This document shows positions 43,316-51,882 of a DNA stretch of 64,000 bases, piece by piece. Every line of letters begins with the position of its first letter. Position 1 is the stretch's first letter. The notes under the pieces are model-generated. The model was given only the letters and a program-made list of their open reading frames with translations, had not been told where the DNA came from and ran no database searches. Source of the stretch: Paracoccus sigandri (GTDB taxonomy: Bacteria > Pseudomonadota > Alphaproteobacteria > Rhodobacterales > Rhodobacteraceae); assembly GCF_003709565.1 (NCBI RefSeq), contig NZ_QNRC01000016.1, positions 32,605 through 96,604 of the forward strand. Reading direction: 5' to 3'. The position numbers and the translations under genes are program-made.

Positions 43316-45247
43316 TCACCATTTCGCCTGCAGCCCCAGATAGGCGGTGCGGCCCTGGCCGTAATAGCCCCAGGCTTCGGAATAATCCTCGTCGAACAGG
43401 TTCACGACCCGCGCATTCAGCCGCACATTGTCGGTCAGGTCGTAATGCGCCGCCAGGTTGACGGTGGTGAAGTCGGGAAGTCGGGTGACTGCGGGCTCAT
43501 CCGGCCACACTGTGTTATACCACTCTGCGTCGTGGCTACCCGCGACATGGCGCAGATCGGCCGCGACCATGCCCCGCCCCCCGGCGAACAGCGCGCCCAT
43601 GTTCAGGCCCAGCTGATGGCGCGGCGCGCGGACGACCGGCTCGCCGCTTTCGGTGCGGGCATCGGTATAGGTATAGGAGGCCCCGACCCGCAGCCAGCCG
43701 CCGACCTCGTGGGACAGGGTGAATTCGGCCCCCTTGCGGGTGCTGGTTCCGTCGATATTGCGCGAACTGTCGCCGGCGCCGACGATCATGTCCTCGACAT
43801 CGCCGTGAAACAGCGTCGCGCCGAATTCGCCCCGCCCGCCGGCAAGGACCAGATCGGCGCCGATCTCGTAACCCAGCGTGGTTTCCGGCCTCAGGTCCGG
43901 GTTGCCGCGATAGCTGCCAGAGCTGCCGAATTGCTGGAACATGTCCGGGTTGACCGTGGCCCGTCCTGCGGCGGCGCGCAGCCGCAGATCGCGGCCCGGC
44001 ACCTGCCAGGCACCGGCGATGCTCCACGAGGTCGCGTCGCGGAAGACGTCGTTCAGGTCGCGCCGCATACCGGCCTGCAGGCTGGCGCCATTGTCGAAGC
44101 TGCCCTGATATTCGACGGCGAAGGAGGTCATGTCGCGCTGATGGCTGCCGGACGTGAAGGAATAGCGATAGGCGAAGGTCTCGCGCTGCCTGCTGACGGC
44201 GAAATTCAGCTTCTGCGCGGCATCGCGGGCGTCGGTGCCGTCGATGGCCCAGGTGCCGGTATAGCGGAAGTCGCGACGGCGCGCGGCATCGTCGTAATCG
44301 GGCACGCCATCCCGGAAATGGTCGGCGGTCTGGTTCGTGCCCGACAGGGTCAGCCGGTTCAGCAGCCTGCCGTCCATCGCCTCGGCCTCCAGCCAGATCG
44401 AGCCATAGAGCTCGTCCCGGTCGGCGATCAGCGGCATGTCGATGACGTAGTCGTCGGGATGATCGACCAGCACGGGGAAGCCCTCGTCATCATATGAGCC
44501 GGCCTGGTCATATCCGTATTCCTGCCAGCTTCGGCGCAGGGTGAAACCGGCGCTGGCCGTCTCGGTCAGGTCGTAGGAGCCGTTCAGGCCCAGCACCGTC
44601 CGGTCGTTGAAATCGCGATCGCCGCCGGGGGTGCGCGAGGTATCCTCGCCATCGGTGCGGCGGGTGGCGGCGAAGAAGCTGATGGCGCCGCGCGCACCCA
44701 TCGCGCGGATATGGGCATTGGCGGCGCGGGTGCCCTGACCGCCCAGTTCGACGCCGCCGCCATAGGTCAGGCCCGGCGCCTCGGCCCGGCGGGTGGTGAT
44801 CGAGATCACGCCCGAGGCGGCGTTGGGCCCGTGGATCGAGGATTGCGGGCCGCGCAGGATCTCGATCCGCTCGATATCCTCGGCCAGCATGCCGCTGAAG
44901 ACATAGTCGCCGCTGCCGGGGGAATTCGCCGCGACCCCGTCGATCAGGACCAGCACGTGGTTGGACTCGCCGCCCCGGATGCGGATGCCGGTCAGGGTCT
45001 CGCCCGTCGAGGTCACGGCGACGCCCGGAACGCCGCGCAGCGCGTCCTGCACGGTGGCGATGCCGCGCGCCTCGATCTCCTCGCCCGTCAGCACGGTATG
45101 GGCGCGGGCATAGCTGTCGGCGGCGAAGGGGGTCAGCCCGCCCGAGACGATGATCTCGTCCAGCATCAGCGTACCGTCCTGGGCGGTGGCGGCATAGGGG
45201 ATCGTCGCGGCGGCAAGGGCGATCAGCGAAAAACGGGAACGGAACAT
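43316..45247 (-). CDS. btuB: BtuB-type TonB-dependent vitamin B12 receptor
   Basis: This 643-residue receptor has a signal peptide (RFSLIALAAATIPYAATAQ). A TonB-box-like start (LDEIIVSG) and plug domain follow (ATVQDALRGVPGVAVTST; IRIRGGESNHVLVLIDG; IERIEILRGPQSSIHG), then a barrel ending YLGLQAKW. A cobalamin riboswitch 140 bases upstream supports B12 as the ligand. The start at 45247 has AGGAAAGG in place; the longer open frame to 45460 overlaps the riboswitch and is rejected. Confidence 0.94.
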   Translation of the reverse strand: MFRSRFSLIALAAATIPYAATAQDGTLMLDEIIVSGGLTPFAADSYARAHTVLTGEEIEARGIATVQDALRGVPGVAVTSTGETLTGIRIRGGESNHVLVLIDGVAANSPGSGDYVFSGMLAEDIERIEILRGPQSSIHGPNAASGVISITTRRAEAPGLTYGGGVELGGQGTRAANAHIRAMGARGAISFFAATRRTDGEDTSRTPGGDRDFNDRTVLGLNGSYDLTETASAGFTLRRSWQEYGYDQAGSYDDEGFPVLVDHPDDYVIDMPLIADRDELYGSIWLEAEAMDGRLLNRLTLSGTNQTADHFRDGVPDYDDAARRRDFRYTGTWAIDGTDARDAAQKLNFAVSRQRETFAYRYSFTSGSHQRDMTSFAVEYQGSFDNGASLQAGMRRDLNDVFRDATSWSIAGAWQVPGRDLRLRAAAGRATVNPDMFQQFGSSGSYRGNPDLRPETTLGYEIGADLVLAGGRGEFGATLFHGDVEDMIVGAGDSSRNIDGTSTRKGAEFTLSHEVGGWLRVGASYTYTDARTESGEPVVRAPRHQLGLNMGALFAGGRGMVAADLRHVAGSHDAEWYNTVWPDEPAVTRLPDFTTVNLAAHYDLTDNVRLNARVVNLFDEDYSEAWGYYGQGRTAYLGLQAKW

Positions 45248-45389
45248 GCCCGGACCTTTCCTGCGCAGGCACGGCCTGCGGTTTGCAGTTGTGACCGCGG
45301 CAGGCACGGGGCCGCCACAGGATCGGTGACTGTCACCTCTGCGGAACGGCCGCTTTCCAGGCGCGCCCCGCGCCGGAAATGGGTGATCG

Positions 45390-45580
45390 CCTCGGCAGGT
45401 CTCCTGGCTTGCGGATCGCCGCTTCGGCCCGCCTTCCCGGAACCGGGGTTCCAGTGGCACCTGTGGCCGTCGCTCACCGCTTACAGTTGCGGGGGCAGCC
45501 GCGGAATTGCCAGGGACCGCGGACGGTCCCGGCGCACCGGCGTTCCCTTTTCATCCGGCGCGCGAACGCCGGAACCGAAG
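45390..45580 (-). promoter_or_regulatory. Cobalamin riboswitch in front of the btuB operon
   Basis: Read leftward the sequence has GGGAACGCCGG, GGCTGCCCCCGCAACTGTAAG (in overlapping parts), GCCACTG, GGGAAGG and the end box AAGCCAGGAGACCTGCC, all in the order of AdoCbl riboswitches. It governs btuB, btuC, btuD, the 337-residue gene and DUF1636. Confidence 0.93.
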
Positions 45581-45651
45581 CTGCGCAGGCAATGGCGCAG
45601 GAGCGGGCGGGCTGTCAAGGAAGTTCGCGCTATCAGGAGCGCAGGGCGAAC

Positions 45652-46125
45652 TCAGCGGTTGCGGGTGTCGACCGGGTAGGAGGTCGTGAAGCGCATCCGC
45701 TCCATCACGAAATGCGAGGTGACGTTCTTGATCGGCACCGCGTCCGTCAGGTCGCGATAGAGCCGGTCGAAATCGCGCATGTCGGCCACGGCCACGCGCA
45801 GAAGGTAGTCCAGTTCCCCAGCCATGCGATAGACCTCCATGATCTCGGGCAGGCTGTCGATGGCGGCGGCGAACTGCTTGCGCCATTCGGCGCTGTGGTC
45901 CGGGGCCTCGACGCCGACGAAGACGGTCAGGCCGAAGCCCAGCCGCGCCGGATCGGCCAGCGCCACGCGGCCGGTCAGCACGCCGGTCGCTTCCAGTTTC
46001 TGGATGCGTTTCCAGCAGGGCGTTTGCGTCAGCCCCACCCTGTCGGCGATGCGCGCCACGGGCATCGTCGCGTCGCGCATCAGCTCGGCAACGATCTTTC
46101 GGTCGATCAGATCAAGCGCGTCCAT
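45652..46125 (-). CDS. Lrp/AsnC family transcriptional regulator
   Basis: This 157-residue protein begins LDLIDRKIVAELMRD, has the helix-turn-helix MPVARIADRVGLTQTPCWKRIQ and the Lrp ligand-binding (RAM) domain ending around FTTSYPV. I prefer the ATG at 46125 because it gives the family length; a start at 46167 is possible. The protein usually senses an amino acid and acts as an oligomer. It is divergent from waaA; the 241 bases between hold both promoters and an AT-rich strip (46185-46260). The target is unknown, and no amino acid gene is next to it. Confidence 0.88.
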   Translation of the reverse strand: MDALDLIDRKIVAELMRDATMPVARIADRVGLTQTPCWKRIQKLEATGVLTGRVALADPARLGFGLTVFVGVEAPDHSAEWRKQFAAAIDSLPEIMEVYRMAGELDYLLRVAVADMRDFDRLYRDLTDAVPIKNVTSHFVMERMRFTTSYPVDTRNR

Positions 46126-46366
46126 CTGCGGTCGTCCCTTCAGCCAGTCGGGCACCCGGCCCGTCATTCCTTGCGGAAGGATGCCTCAAAATAACAAAAT
46201 GTCTACTGTGTTTATCGTGTATTTGAGAAGATTTTCGCCGATCGTCAGGATTTCCATGCGTTTTCAAACGGCTGCCCCTGCGACCCCGGATCGCCACGGA
46301 ACGGACGCGATAGGCTTCCCAAGCGCGCCCCCGCCGCCTTACAACGAAGGCCCGTTTGCTGACCGG

Positions 46367-47584
46367 ATGCCGCCGATGATTCACCTTGCCGCCGCCCGCC
46401 TTGCCGAAGCCGGCCTGCGGCTGCGCGCGCGCCTTGGCGGCGGCGAATCGCTGCGCGAGCGGCTGGTGATGGACGCCCCGCCCCAGCCGACCGAACTGTG
46501 GGTACATGGCGCCTCGGTGGGCGAGCTGGTCTCGGCCCGGACGGTGATCGAGACGCTGGCCCAGGACATGCGGGTGCTGGTCACGGCGAACAGCCCCACG
46601 GGACGCGACATGGCCGCCGGCTGGGGGCTGCCTGCGCGGCTGGCGCCGCTGGACGTGCCGGGGGCGCTGGGGCGGTTCCTGGACGCCGCCCGGCCGCGGC
46701 TGGCGCTGACCGTCGAGGGCGAGTTCTGGCCGCTGCGGTCGCGGCTGCTGGCGGCGCGGGGCGTGCCGCAGGCGATGATCGGGGCGCGGATCTCGGCGCG
46801 TTCGGCGGCACGCTGGGGGCGGCTGCGCGGGGTGATCGCGCCGGTGCTGGGCCGGATCGAGGCGCTGTCGGCGCAGGACGCGGGCAGCGAGGCAAGGCTG
46901 CGCGCCCTGGGCCTGCCCGATGCCGCGATCCTGCCCCGGCTGGACCTGAAGCTGCTGGCCCCCGCCGCGATCCCGCCGCCGCCCGACGACCCGGCCCGCG
47001 ACCGGGTCTGGCTGGCGGCCTCGACCCATGAGGGCGAGGAAGCGCAGGTGCTGGAGGCCTTCATCGACGCCCGCGCCGCCTGCCCCGGCCTGCGGCTGAT
47101 CCTTGCGCCCCGCCACCCGCGCCGGGGCGACGAGGTCGCCGCGCTGATCGCCGCGCGCGGCCTGCCGGTCGCCCGCCGGTCCTCGGGGGCCGAGGATGCC
47201 GAGATCCTGCTGGCCGATACCCTGGGCGAGATGGCGCATTGGTATGCGCGGGCGGGCATCTGCCTGGTCGGCGGATCGCTGACCGACCGGGGCGGCCATA
47301 CCCCCTGGGAGCCCGCCGCCTGGCGCTGCGCGATCCTGCACGGGCCGCATGTCAGCAACCACGCCGCGAATTTCGCCGCGCTGGACCGGGCCGGGGCCGC
47401 CCTGCCCGTCACCGCGCAGGACCTGGCCGCCACCGTCGCCCGCCTGGCCACGGCGCCCGAAGAAGCGCGGCGCATGGGCCATGCCGCCCGCGCCCTGCTG
47501 GAGGAACGCGCGGGCGATCCCGCCCCCCTGCTCGCCCGGCTGCGCGATCTTGCGCAGGGCGCGCGCCGACCCGATATTCAATAG
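46367..47584 (+). CDS. waaA: 3-deoxy-D-manno-octulosonic acid (Kdo) transferase
   Basis: This 405-residue protein has the GT30 start (WVHGASVGELVSARTVIETL), VLVTANSPTGR, the EGEFWPLRSRL acidic motif where the proposed catalytic glutamate lies, and a GT-B C-terminal domain (LILAPRHPRRGDEVAAL; GDTLGEMAHWY-like LADTLGEM; GGSLTDRGGHTPWEPA). It attaches Kdo to lipid A precursor on the inner membrane. The start is ATG 46367 or 46376; the upstream binding site is weak. The classic N-terminal membrane anchor is shortened in this form. Confidence 0.9.
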   Translation: MPPMIHLAAARLAEAGLRLRARLGGGESLRERLVMDAPPQPTELWVHGASVGELVSARTVIETLAQDMRVLVTANSPTGRDMAAGWGLPARLAPLDVPGALGRFLDAARPRLALTVEGEFWPLRSRLLAARGVPQAMIGARISARSAARWGRLRGVIAPVLGRIEALSAQDAGSEARLRALGLPDAAILPRLDLKLLAPAAIPPPPDDPARDRVWLAASTHEGEEAQVLEAFIDARAACPGLRLILAPRHPRRGDEVAALIAARGLPVARRSSGAEDAEILLADTLGEMAHWYARAGICLVGGSLTDRGGHTPWEPAAWRCAILHGPHVSNHAANFAALDRAGAALPVTAQDLAATVARLATAPEEARRMGHAARALLEERAGDPAPLLARLRDLAQGARRPDIQ

Positions 47585-47604
47585 TGGCAATTTGGGGTAA
47601 CCGC

Positions 47605-48015
47605 ATGATCCGCTATAGCTTGCGCTGCGCGAACGGGCATGATTTCGACGGCTGGTTCCGCTCGTCCGAAGGGTTCGAGACGATGCGGGCGGCCGGTCAG
47701 GTCAGCTGTGCCCGATGCGGCAGCGCAAGCGTGGAAAAGGCGCTGATGGCCCCGGCCGTCCCGGCCGAGAAGACCAGCCTGACCGAACCGCGCAACCCCG
47801 CCGAGGCGGCGCTGGAAAAGCTGCGCGAACATGTCGAGCGGAATTCCGACTATGTCGGGCTCAAGTTCGCCGAGGAGGCGCGCGCCATGCATGAAGGCCA
47901 CCGCCCCAGCCGCGCGATCCATGGCGAGGCCCGCCCCGAGGAGGCCCGCAAGCTGATCGAGGAAGGCGTGCCGGTGGCGCCCCTGCCCTTCCGCCCGCGC
48001 CAGAAGGTGAACTGA
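47605..48015 (+). CDS. DUF1178 family protein
   Basis: This 136-residue protein begins MIRYSLRCANGHDFDGWFR, with VSCARCGSASVEKALMAP. The cysteine pairs (RCANGH and CARCGS) suggest a zinc ribbon. The C-terminus (LKFAEEARAMHEG, IHGEA, PLPFRPRQK) is conserved in the family. The function is unknown. It follows waaA by 20 bases on the same strand. The next 154 bases hold the lysC promoter region. Confidence 0.85.
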   Translation: MIRYSLRCANGHDFDGWFRSSEGFETMRAAGQVSCARCGSASVEKALMAPAVPAEKTSLTEPRNPAEAALEKLREHVERNSDYVGLKFAEEARAMHEGHRPSRAIHGEARPEEARKLIEEGVPVAPLPFRPRQKVN

Positions 48016-48169
48016 GCCGCCCGCCGCAGCCGCCCGCCACGATCGACCGTCGGCCGCCCGCGCGAAAAACCGCGTCCCGGCGCGTCGCGACGCCGCAGGC
48101 CCCCTTGCGGTTCCCCGCACCCGCCCATAAAAACCCCGCCGAATGAAACCCCTTGCTGGAGGCCCTCGG

Positions 48170-49426
48170 ATGCCGCTTCTGGTCATGAAATTCGGTGGAA
48201 CCTCCGTGGCCGACCTGGATCGGATCCGGAACGCCGCCCAGAAGGTCCAGCGCGAGGTGGATCGCGGCTATGACGTCATCGTCATCGTCAGCGCCATGTC
48301 CGGCAAGACGAACGAGCTGGTCGGCTGGGTCGAGCAGACCTCGCCGCTGTTCGACGCGCGCGAATACGACGCGGTGGTCAGCTCGGGCGAGAACGTCACC
48401 GCCGGGCTGATGGCGCTGACCCTGCAGGAGATGGGCGTGCCGGCGCGCAGCTGGCAGGGCTGGCAGGTGCCGATCAACACCACCGCCGCCCATTCGGCCG
48501 CGCGCTTCGTCGACATCCCGCGCGCCAATCTGGACCAGAAATTCGCCGAGGGCTTCAAGGTCGCGGTCATCGCGGGCTTCCAGGGCCTTGGCCCCGACGG
48601 GCGCATCACCACGCTGGGGCGCGGCGGCTCGGACACCACCGCGGTGGCCTTCGCCGCCGCCTTCGACGCCGAGCGCTGCGACATCTATACCGATGTGGAC
48701 GGCATCTATACCACCGACCCGCGCATCACCTCGAAGGCGCGCAAGCTGGAAAAGATCGCCTTCGAGGAGATGCTGGAACTGGCCAGCCTCGGCGCGAAGG
48801 TGCTGCAAACCCGCTCGGTCGAACTGGCAATGCGCTACAAGGTCCGTCTGCGCGTGCTATCCTCGTTCGAGGATACCGACGAAACCTCCGGCACGCTGGT
48901 CTGCGATGAGGATGAAATCATGGAATCGAAAGTCGTCAACGGCGTCGCCTATTCGCGCGACGAGGCCAAGATCACGCTGGTGACGGTCGAGGACCGGCCG
49001 GGCATCTCGGCCGCCATCTTCGCGCCCCTGGCCGATGCGGGCGTGAACGTGGACATGATCGTCCAGAACATCTCGGAAAAGGACTACGAGGACCATCCGG
49101 GCTCGGTCACCGACATGACCTTCTCGGTGCCGATCAACCAGGTCGAGCGCGCCAAGAAGGCGATGGAGGAGGCCAAGGCCGCCGGCCATATCGCCTATGA
49201 CGAGCTGGTCGTGGATACCGAGGTCGCCAAGGTCAGCGTCGTCGGGATCGGCATGCGCAGCCATGCCGGCGTCGCGGCGCGGATGTTCAAGGCGCTTGCC
49301 GACGAAAACGTCAACATCAAGGTCATCTCCACCAGCGAGATCAAGATTTCGGTGCTGATCGACCGGAAGTATATGGAACTGGCGGTGCAGGCGCTGCATG
49401 ATGCCTTCGGACTGGAAACGGCCTGA
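48170..49426 (+). CDS. lysC: Aspartate kinase
   Basis: This 418-residue protein has KFGGTSVADLDRI at the start, SSGENVTAGLMALTL, GRGGSDTTAVAFA and DVDGIYTTDPRI, then two ACT domains that bind lysine or threonine (about 265-418). The start is at 48170 with GGAGG eight bases upstream. It makes aspartyl phosphate, the first step toward lysine, threonine and methionine. It is followed by ptsP, 77 bases on, on the same strand. Confidence 0.95.
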   Translation: MPLLVMKFGGTSVADLDRIRNAAQKVQREVDRGYDVIVIVSAMSGKTNELVGWVEQTSPLFDAREYDAVVSSGENVTAGLMALTLQEMGVPARSWQGWQVPINTTAAHSAARFVDIPRANLDQKFAEGFKVAVIAGFQGLGPDGRITTLGRGGSDTTAVAFAAAFDAERCDIYTDVDGIYTTDPRITSKARKLEKIAFEEMLELASLGAKVLQTRSVELAMRYKVRLRVLSSFEDTDETSGTLVCDEDEIMESKVVNGVAYSRDEAKITLVTVEDRPGISAAIFAPLADAGVNVDMIVQNISEKDYEDHPGSVTDMTFSVPINQVERAKKAMEEAKAAGHIAYDELVVDTEVAKVSVVGIGMRSHAGVAARMFKALADENVNIKVISTSEIKISVLIDRKYMELAVQALHDAFGLETA

Positions 49427-49503
49427 CACGGGGCACGAAGACCGATCCGGCCTCGGCCGGCACGGCCCGTGCGGCCACTTCGTCAGCAAAGGCAGGCTCG
49501 CCG

Positions 49504-51750
49504 ATGCAAGACCGTAAGGACAGCGATTCACGCAAGCTGCTGCAGCGGCTGAAAGAGATCCTGGCCGCCCCCGGCGGCGGGCAGGACCGGCTTGACCAGA
49601 TCACCCATCACATCGCCGATTCGATGGGCACGCAGGTCTGCTCGATCTACCTGTTCCGCGACCCCGAGACGCTGGAGCTTTGCGCGACCGAGGGGCTGCG
49701 GCCCGAATCCGTCCACCAGACCCGGCTACGGCTGGGCGAGGGGCTGGTCGGCCGCGTCGCCCGCAGCGGCCGCCATGTGAACACCGCCGACGCGCCCTCG
49801 GAGCCCGGCTTCCGCTTCATGCCCGAGACCGGCGAAGAGGTCTTTCCCAGCTTCCTGGGCGTGCCGATCCAGCGCGTGGGCGAACGCCTGGGCGTGCTGG
49901 TCGTCCAGTCCCGAGAGTCGCGGCAGTTTTCGGAAGACGAGCTTTATGGCCTGGAAGTCGTGGCCATGGTGCTGGCCGAGATGACCGAGCTGGGCGCCTT
50001 CCAGGGCGGCCAGTCCGACAGCATGCCGCAGGCGCATCGCTTCCCGCTGATGATCCGCGGCGCGACGGCGCAGGAAGGCGCGGCCGAGGGCCGGGTCTGG
50101 CTGCACGAGCCGCGCGTGGTCGTCTCGAACCCCGTCGGCGACGATCCCGACAAGGAGCTGGTCCGCCTGCATGAAGGCGTCGAGCGGCTGCGCCAGACCG
50201 TCGATTCGATGCTGGCCGCCAATGACATGACCGGCGACGGCGAACATGCGGCGGTGCTGGAGACCTATCGGATGTTCGCCCATTCGCGCAGCTGGCTGAA
50301 GCGGATGGAAGAGGACATCCGGCTGGGCCTGTCCGCCGAGGCAGCGGTCGAGAAGGAACAGTCGCAGGCCCGCGCCCGGCTGGAAATGGCCGCCGACCCC
50401 TATCTGCGCGACCGGCTGCACGACCTGGACGACCTGTCGAACCGGCTGCTTCGGATCCTGACCGGACAGGGCAGCGACACCGGCGCCGAGATGCCGCAGA
50501 ACCCGATCCTGGTGGCGCGCAACATCGGCCCGGCAGAGCTGCTGGAATACGGCCGCAAGCTGAAGGGCGTCGTGCTGGAAGAAGGTTCGGTCGGCAGCCA
50601 TGCCGCCATCGTGGCCCGCGCGCTGGCCATCCCGCTGGTGATCCATGCCGCGCGCATCACCTCCGAGGCGCTGAACGGCGATCCGATCCTGGTCGATGGC
50701 GACCAGGGGCTGGTGCATCTGCGCCCCGAGGAAACCGTCGCCGTCGCCTTCCGCGACAAGATCGCCATGCAGGCCGAGGCGCAGAACCGCTATGCCAGCC
50801 TGCGCAACCTGCCCGCCACCGGCACCTGCGGCACGACCATCCAGCTCTACATGAATGCCGGGCTGATGGCCGACCTGCCCTCGCTGGAAGGCTCGGGCGC
50901 CGAGGGCGTCGGCCTGTTCCGCACCGAGCTGCAGTTCCTGATCCGCAGCCACGTGCCGCGCCGCGCGGAACTGGCGGCGCTTTACCGCCGCGTCATGGAC
51001 AATGCGAAGGGCCGGCCGGTGATGTTCCGCACGCTGGACATCGGATCCGACAAGGTGCTGCCCTACATGAAGCCGCAGGACGAGCCGAACCCGGCGATGG
51101 GCTGGCGCGCGATCCGGGTCGGGCTGGACAAGCGCGGCGTGTTGCGGATGCAGCTTCAGGCGCTGATCCGCGCCTCGGCCGGGCGCCCGCTGCATGTGAT
51201 GTTCCCCTTCGTCGCCGATATCGGCGAATACGAGGAAGCCTACCGCGTGCTGATGCAGGAGCTGTCGCGCGAGCAGAAGCTGGGCCGCGAGATGCCGAGC
51301 GACATCCGCGTCGGCGCGATGCTGGAGACGCCCTCGCTGGCCTTCGCGCCCCGGCGCTTCTTCGAGATGTGCGACTTCGTCTCGATCGGCGGCAACGACC
51401 TCAAGCAGTTCTTCTTCGCCGCCGACCGCGAGAACGAACGGGTCCGCCGCCGCTACGACACGCTGAACGTGTCCTTCCTGTCGCTGCTGCGCCAGATCGT
51501 GCAGTGCTGCGAGGAGGCGCGGGTGCCGCTGTCCTTCTGCGGCGAGGATGCCGGCCGCCCGATCGAGGCGCTGACCTTCGCCGCCCTGGGGATCCGGCGG
51601 CTGTCGATGCGCCCGGCCTCGATCGGGCCGGTCAAGCATCTGATCCGCCGCGTCTCGATCGGCGACCTGCGCCGGGTCATCGACGAGGCGGAAGCACAGG
51701 GGCTGACCAATCTTCGGCGGCCGATCACCGAATGGCTGGCCCGACAATAG
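49504..51750 (+). CDS. ptsP: PtsP, phosphoenolpyruvate-protein phosphotransferase of the nitrogen PTS
   Basis: This 748-residue protein has an N-terminal GAF sensor domain (about 18-160; GTQVCSIYLFRDPETLELCATEG). Enzyme I domains follow: the swivel domain with the phospho-histidine region GSVGSHAAIVARALAIP, then the PEP-binding TIM barrel (GVGLFRTELQFL, FRTLDIGSDKVLPY, FCGEDAGRP). EI-Ntr takes phosphate from PEP and passes it to NPr and EIIA-Ntr to control nitrogen, potassium and carbon status; the GAF domain senses glutamine in relatives. The gene follows lysC. Confidence 0.95.
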   Translation: MQDRKDSDSRKLLQRLKEILAAPGGGQDRLDQITHHIADSMGTQVCSIYLFRDPETLELCATEGLRPESVHQTRLRLGEGLVGRVARSGRHVNTADAPSEPGFRFMPETGEEVFPSFLGVPIQRVGERLGVLVVQSRESRQFSEDELYGLEVVAMVLAEMTELGAFQGGQSDSMPQAHRFPLMIRGATAQEGAAEGRVWLHEPRVVVSNPVGDDPDKELVRLHEGVERLRQTVDSMLAANDMTGDGEHAAVLETYRMFAHSRSWLKRMEEDIRLGLSAEAAVEKEQSQARARLEMAADPYLRDRLHDLDDLSNRLLRILTGQGSDTGAEMPQNPILVARNIGPAELLEYGRKLKGVVLEEGSVGSHAAIVARALAIPLVIHAARITSEALNGDPILVDGDQGLVHLRPEETVAVAFRDKIAMQAEAQNRYASLRNLPATGTCGTTIQLYMNAGLMADLPSLEGSGAEGVGLFRTELQFLIRSHVPRRAELAALYRRVMDNAKGRPVMFRTLDIGSDKVLPYMKPQDEPNPAMGWRAIRVGLDKRGVLRMQLQALIRASAGRPLHVMFPFVADIGEYEEAYRVLMQELSREQKLGREMPSDIRVGAMLETPSLAFAPRRFFEMCDFVSIGGNDLKQFFFAADRENERVRRRYDTLNVSFLSLLRQIVQCCEEARVPLSFCGEDAGRPIEALTFAALGIRRLSMRPASIGPVKHLIRRVSIGDLRRVIDEAEAQGLTNLRRPITEWLARQ

Positions 51751-51824
51751 GCGAAAACCGGCCATACCAGCCCCACGGTCGCAGCGGAGGAACCCCCTGC
51801 GGCATCGCGGCGTTACCGATCGAC

Positions 51825-51853
51825 TTGTCGGTCACGCCCAGTCCTTTTATCAT
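51825..51853 (+). promoter_or_regulatory. Probable sigma-70-type promoter of opgGHC
   Basis: TTGTCG (51825-51830), a 17-base spacer and TATCAT (51848-51853) form a good housekeeping promoter, 30 bases before the opgG start. No clear Shine-Dalgarno sequence precedes that start. Confidence 0.5.
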
Positions 51854-51882
51854 AAACGGGTTTTTGGCATCGAACTCCTCTC

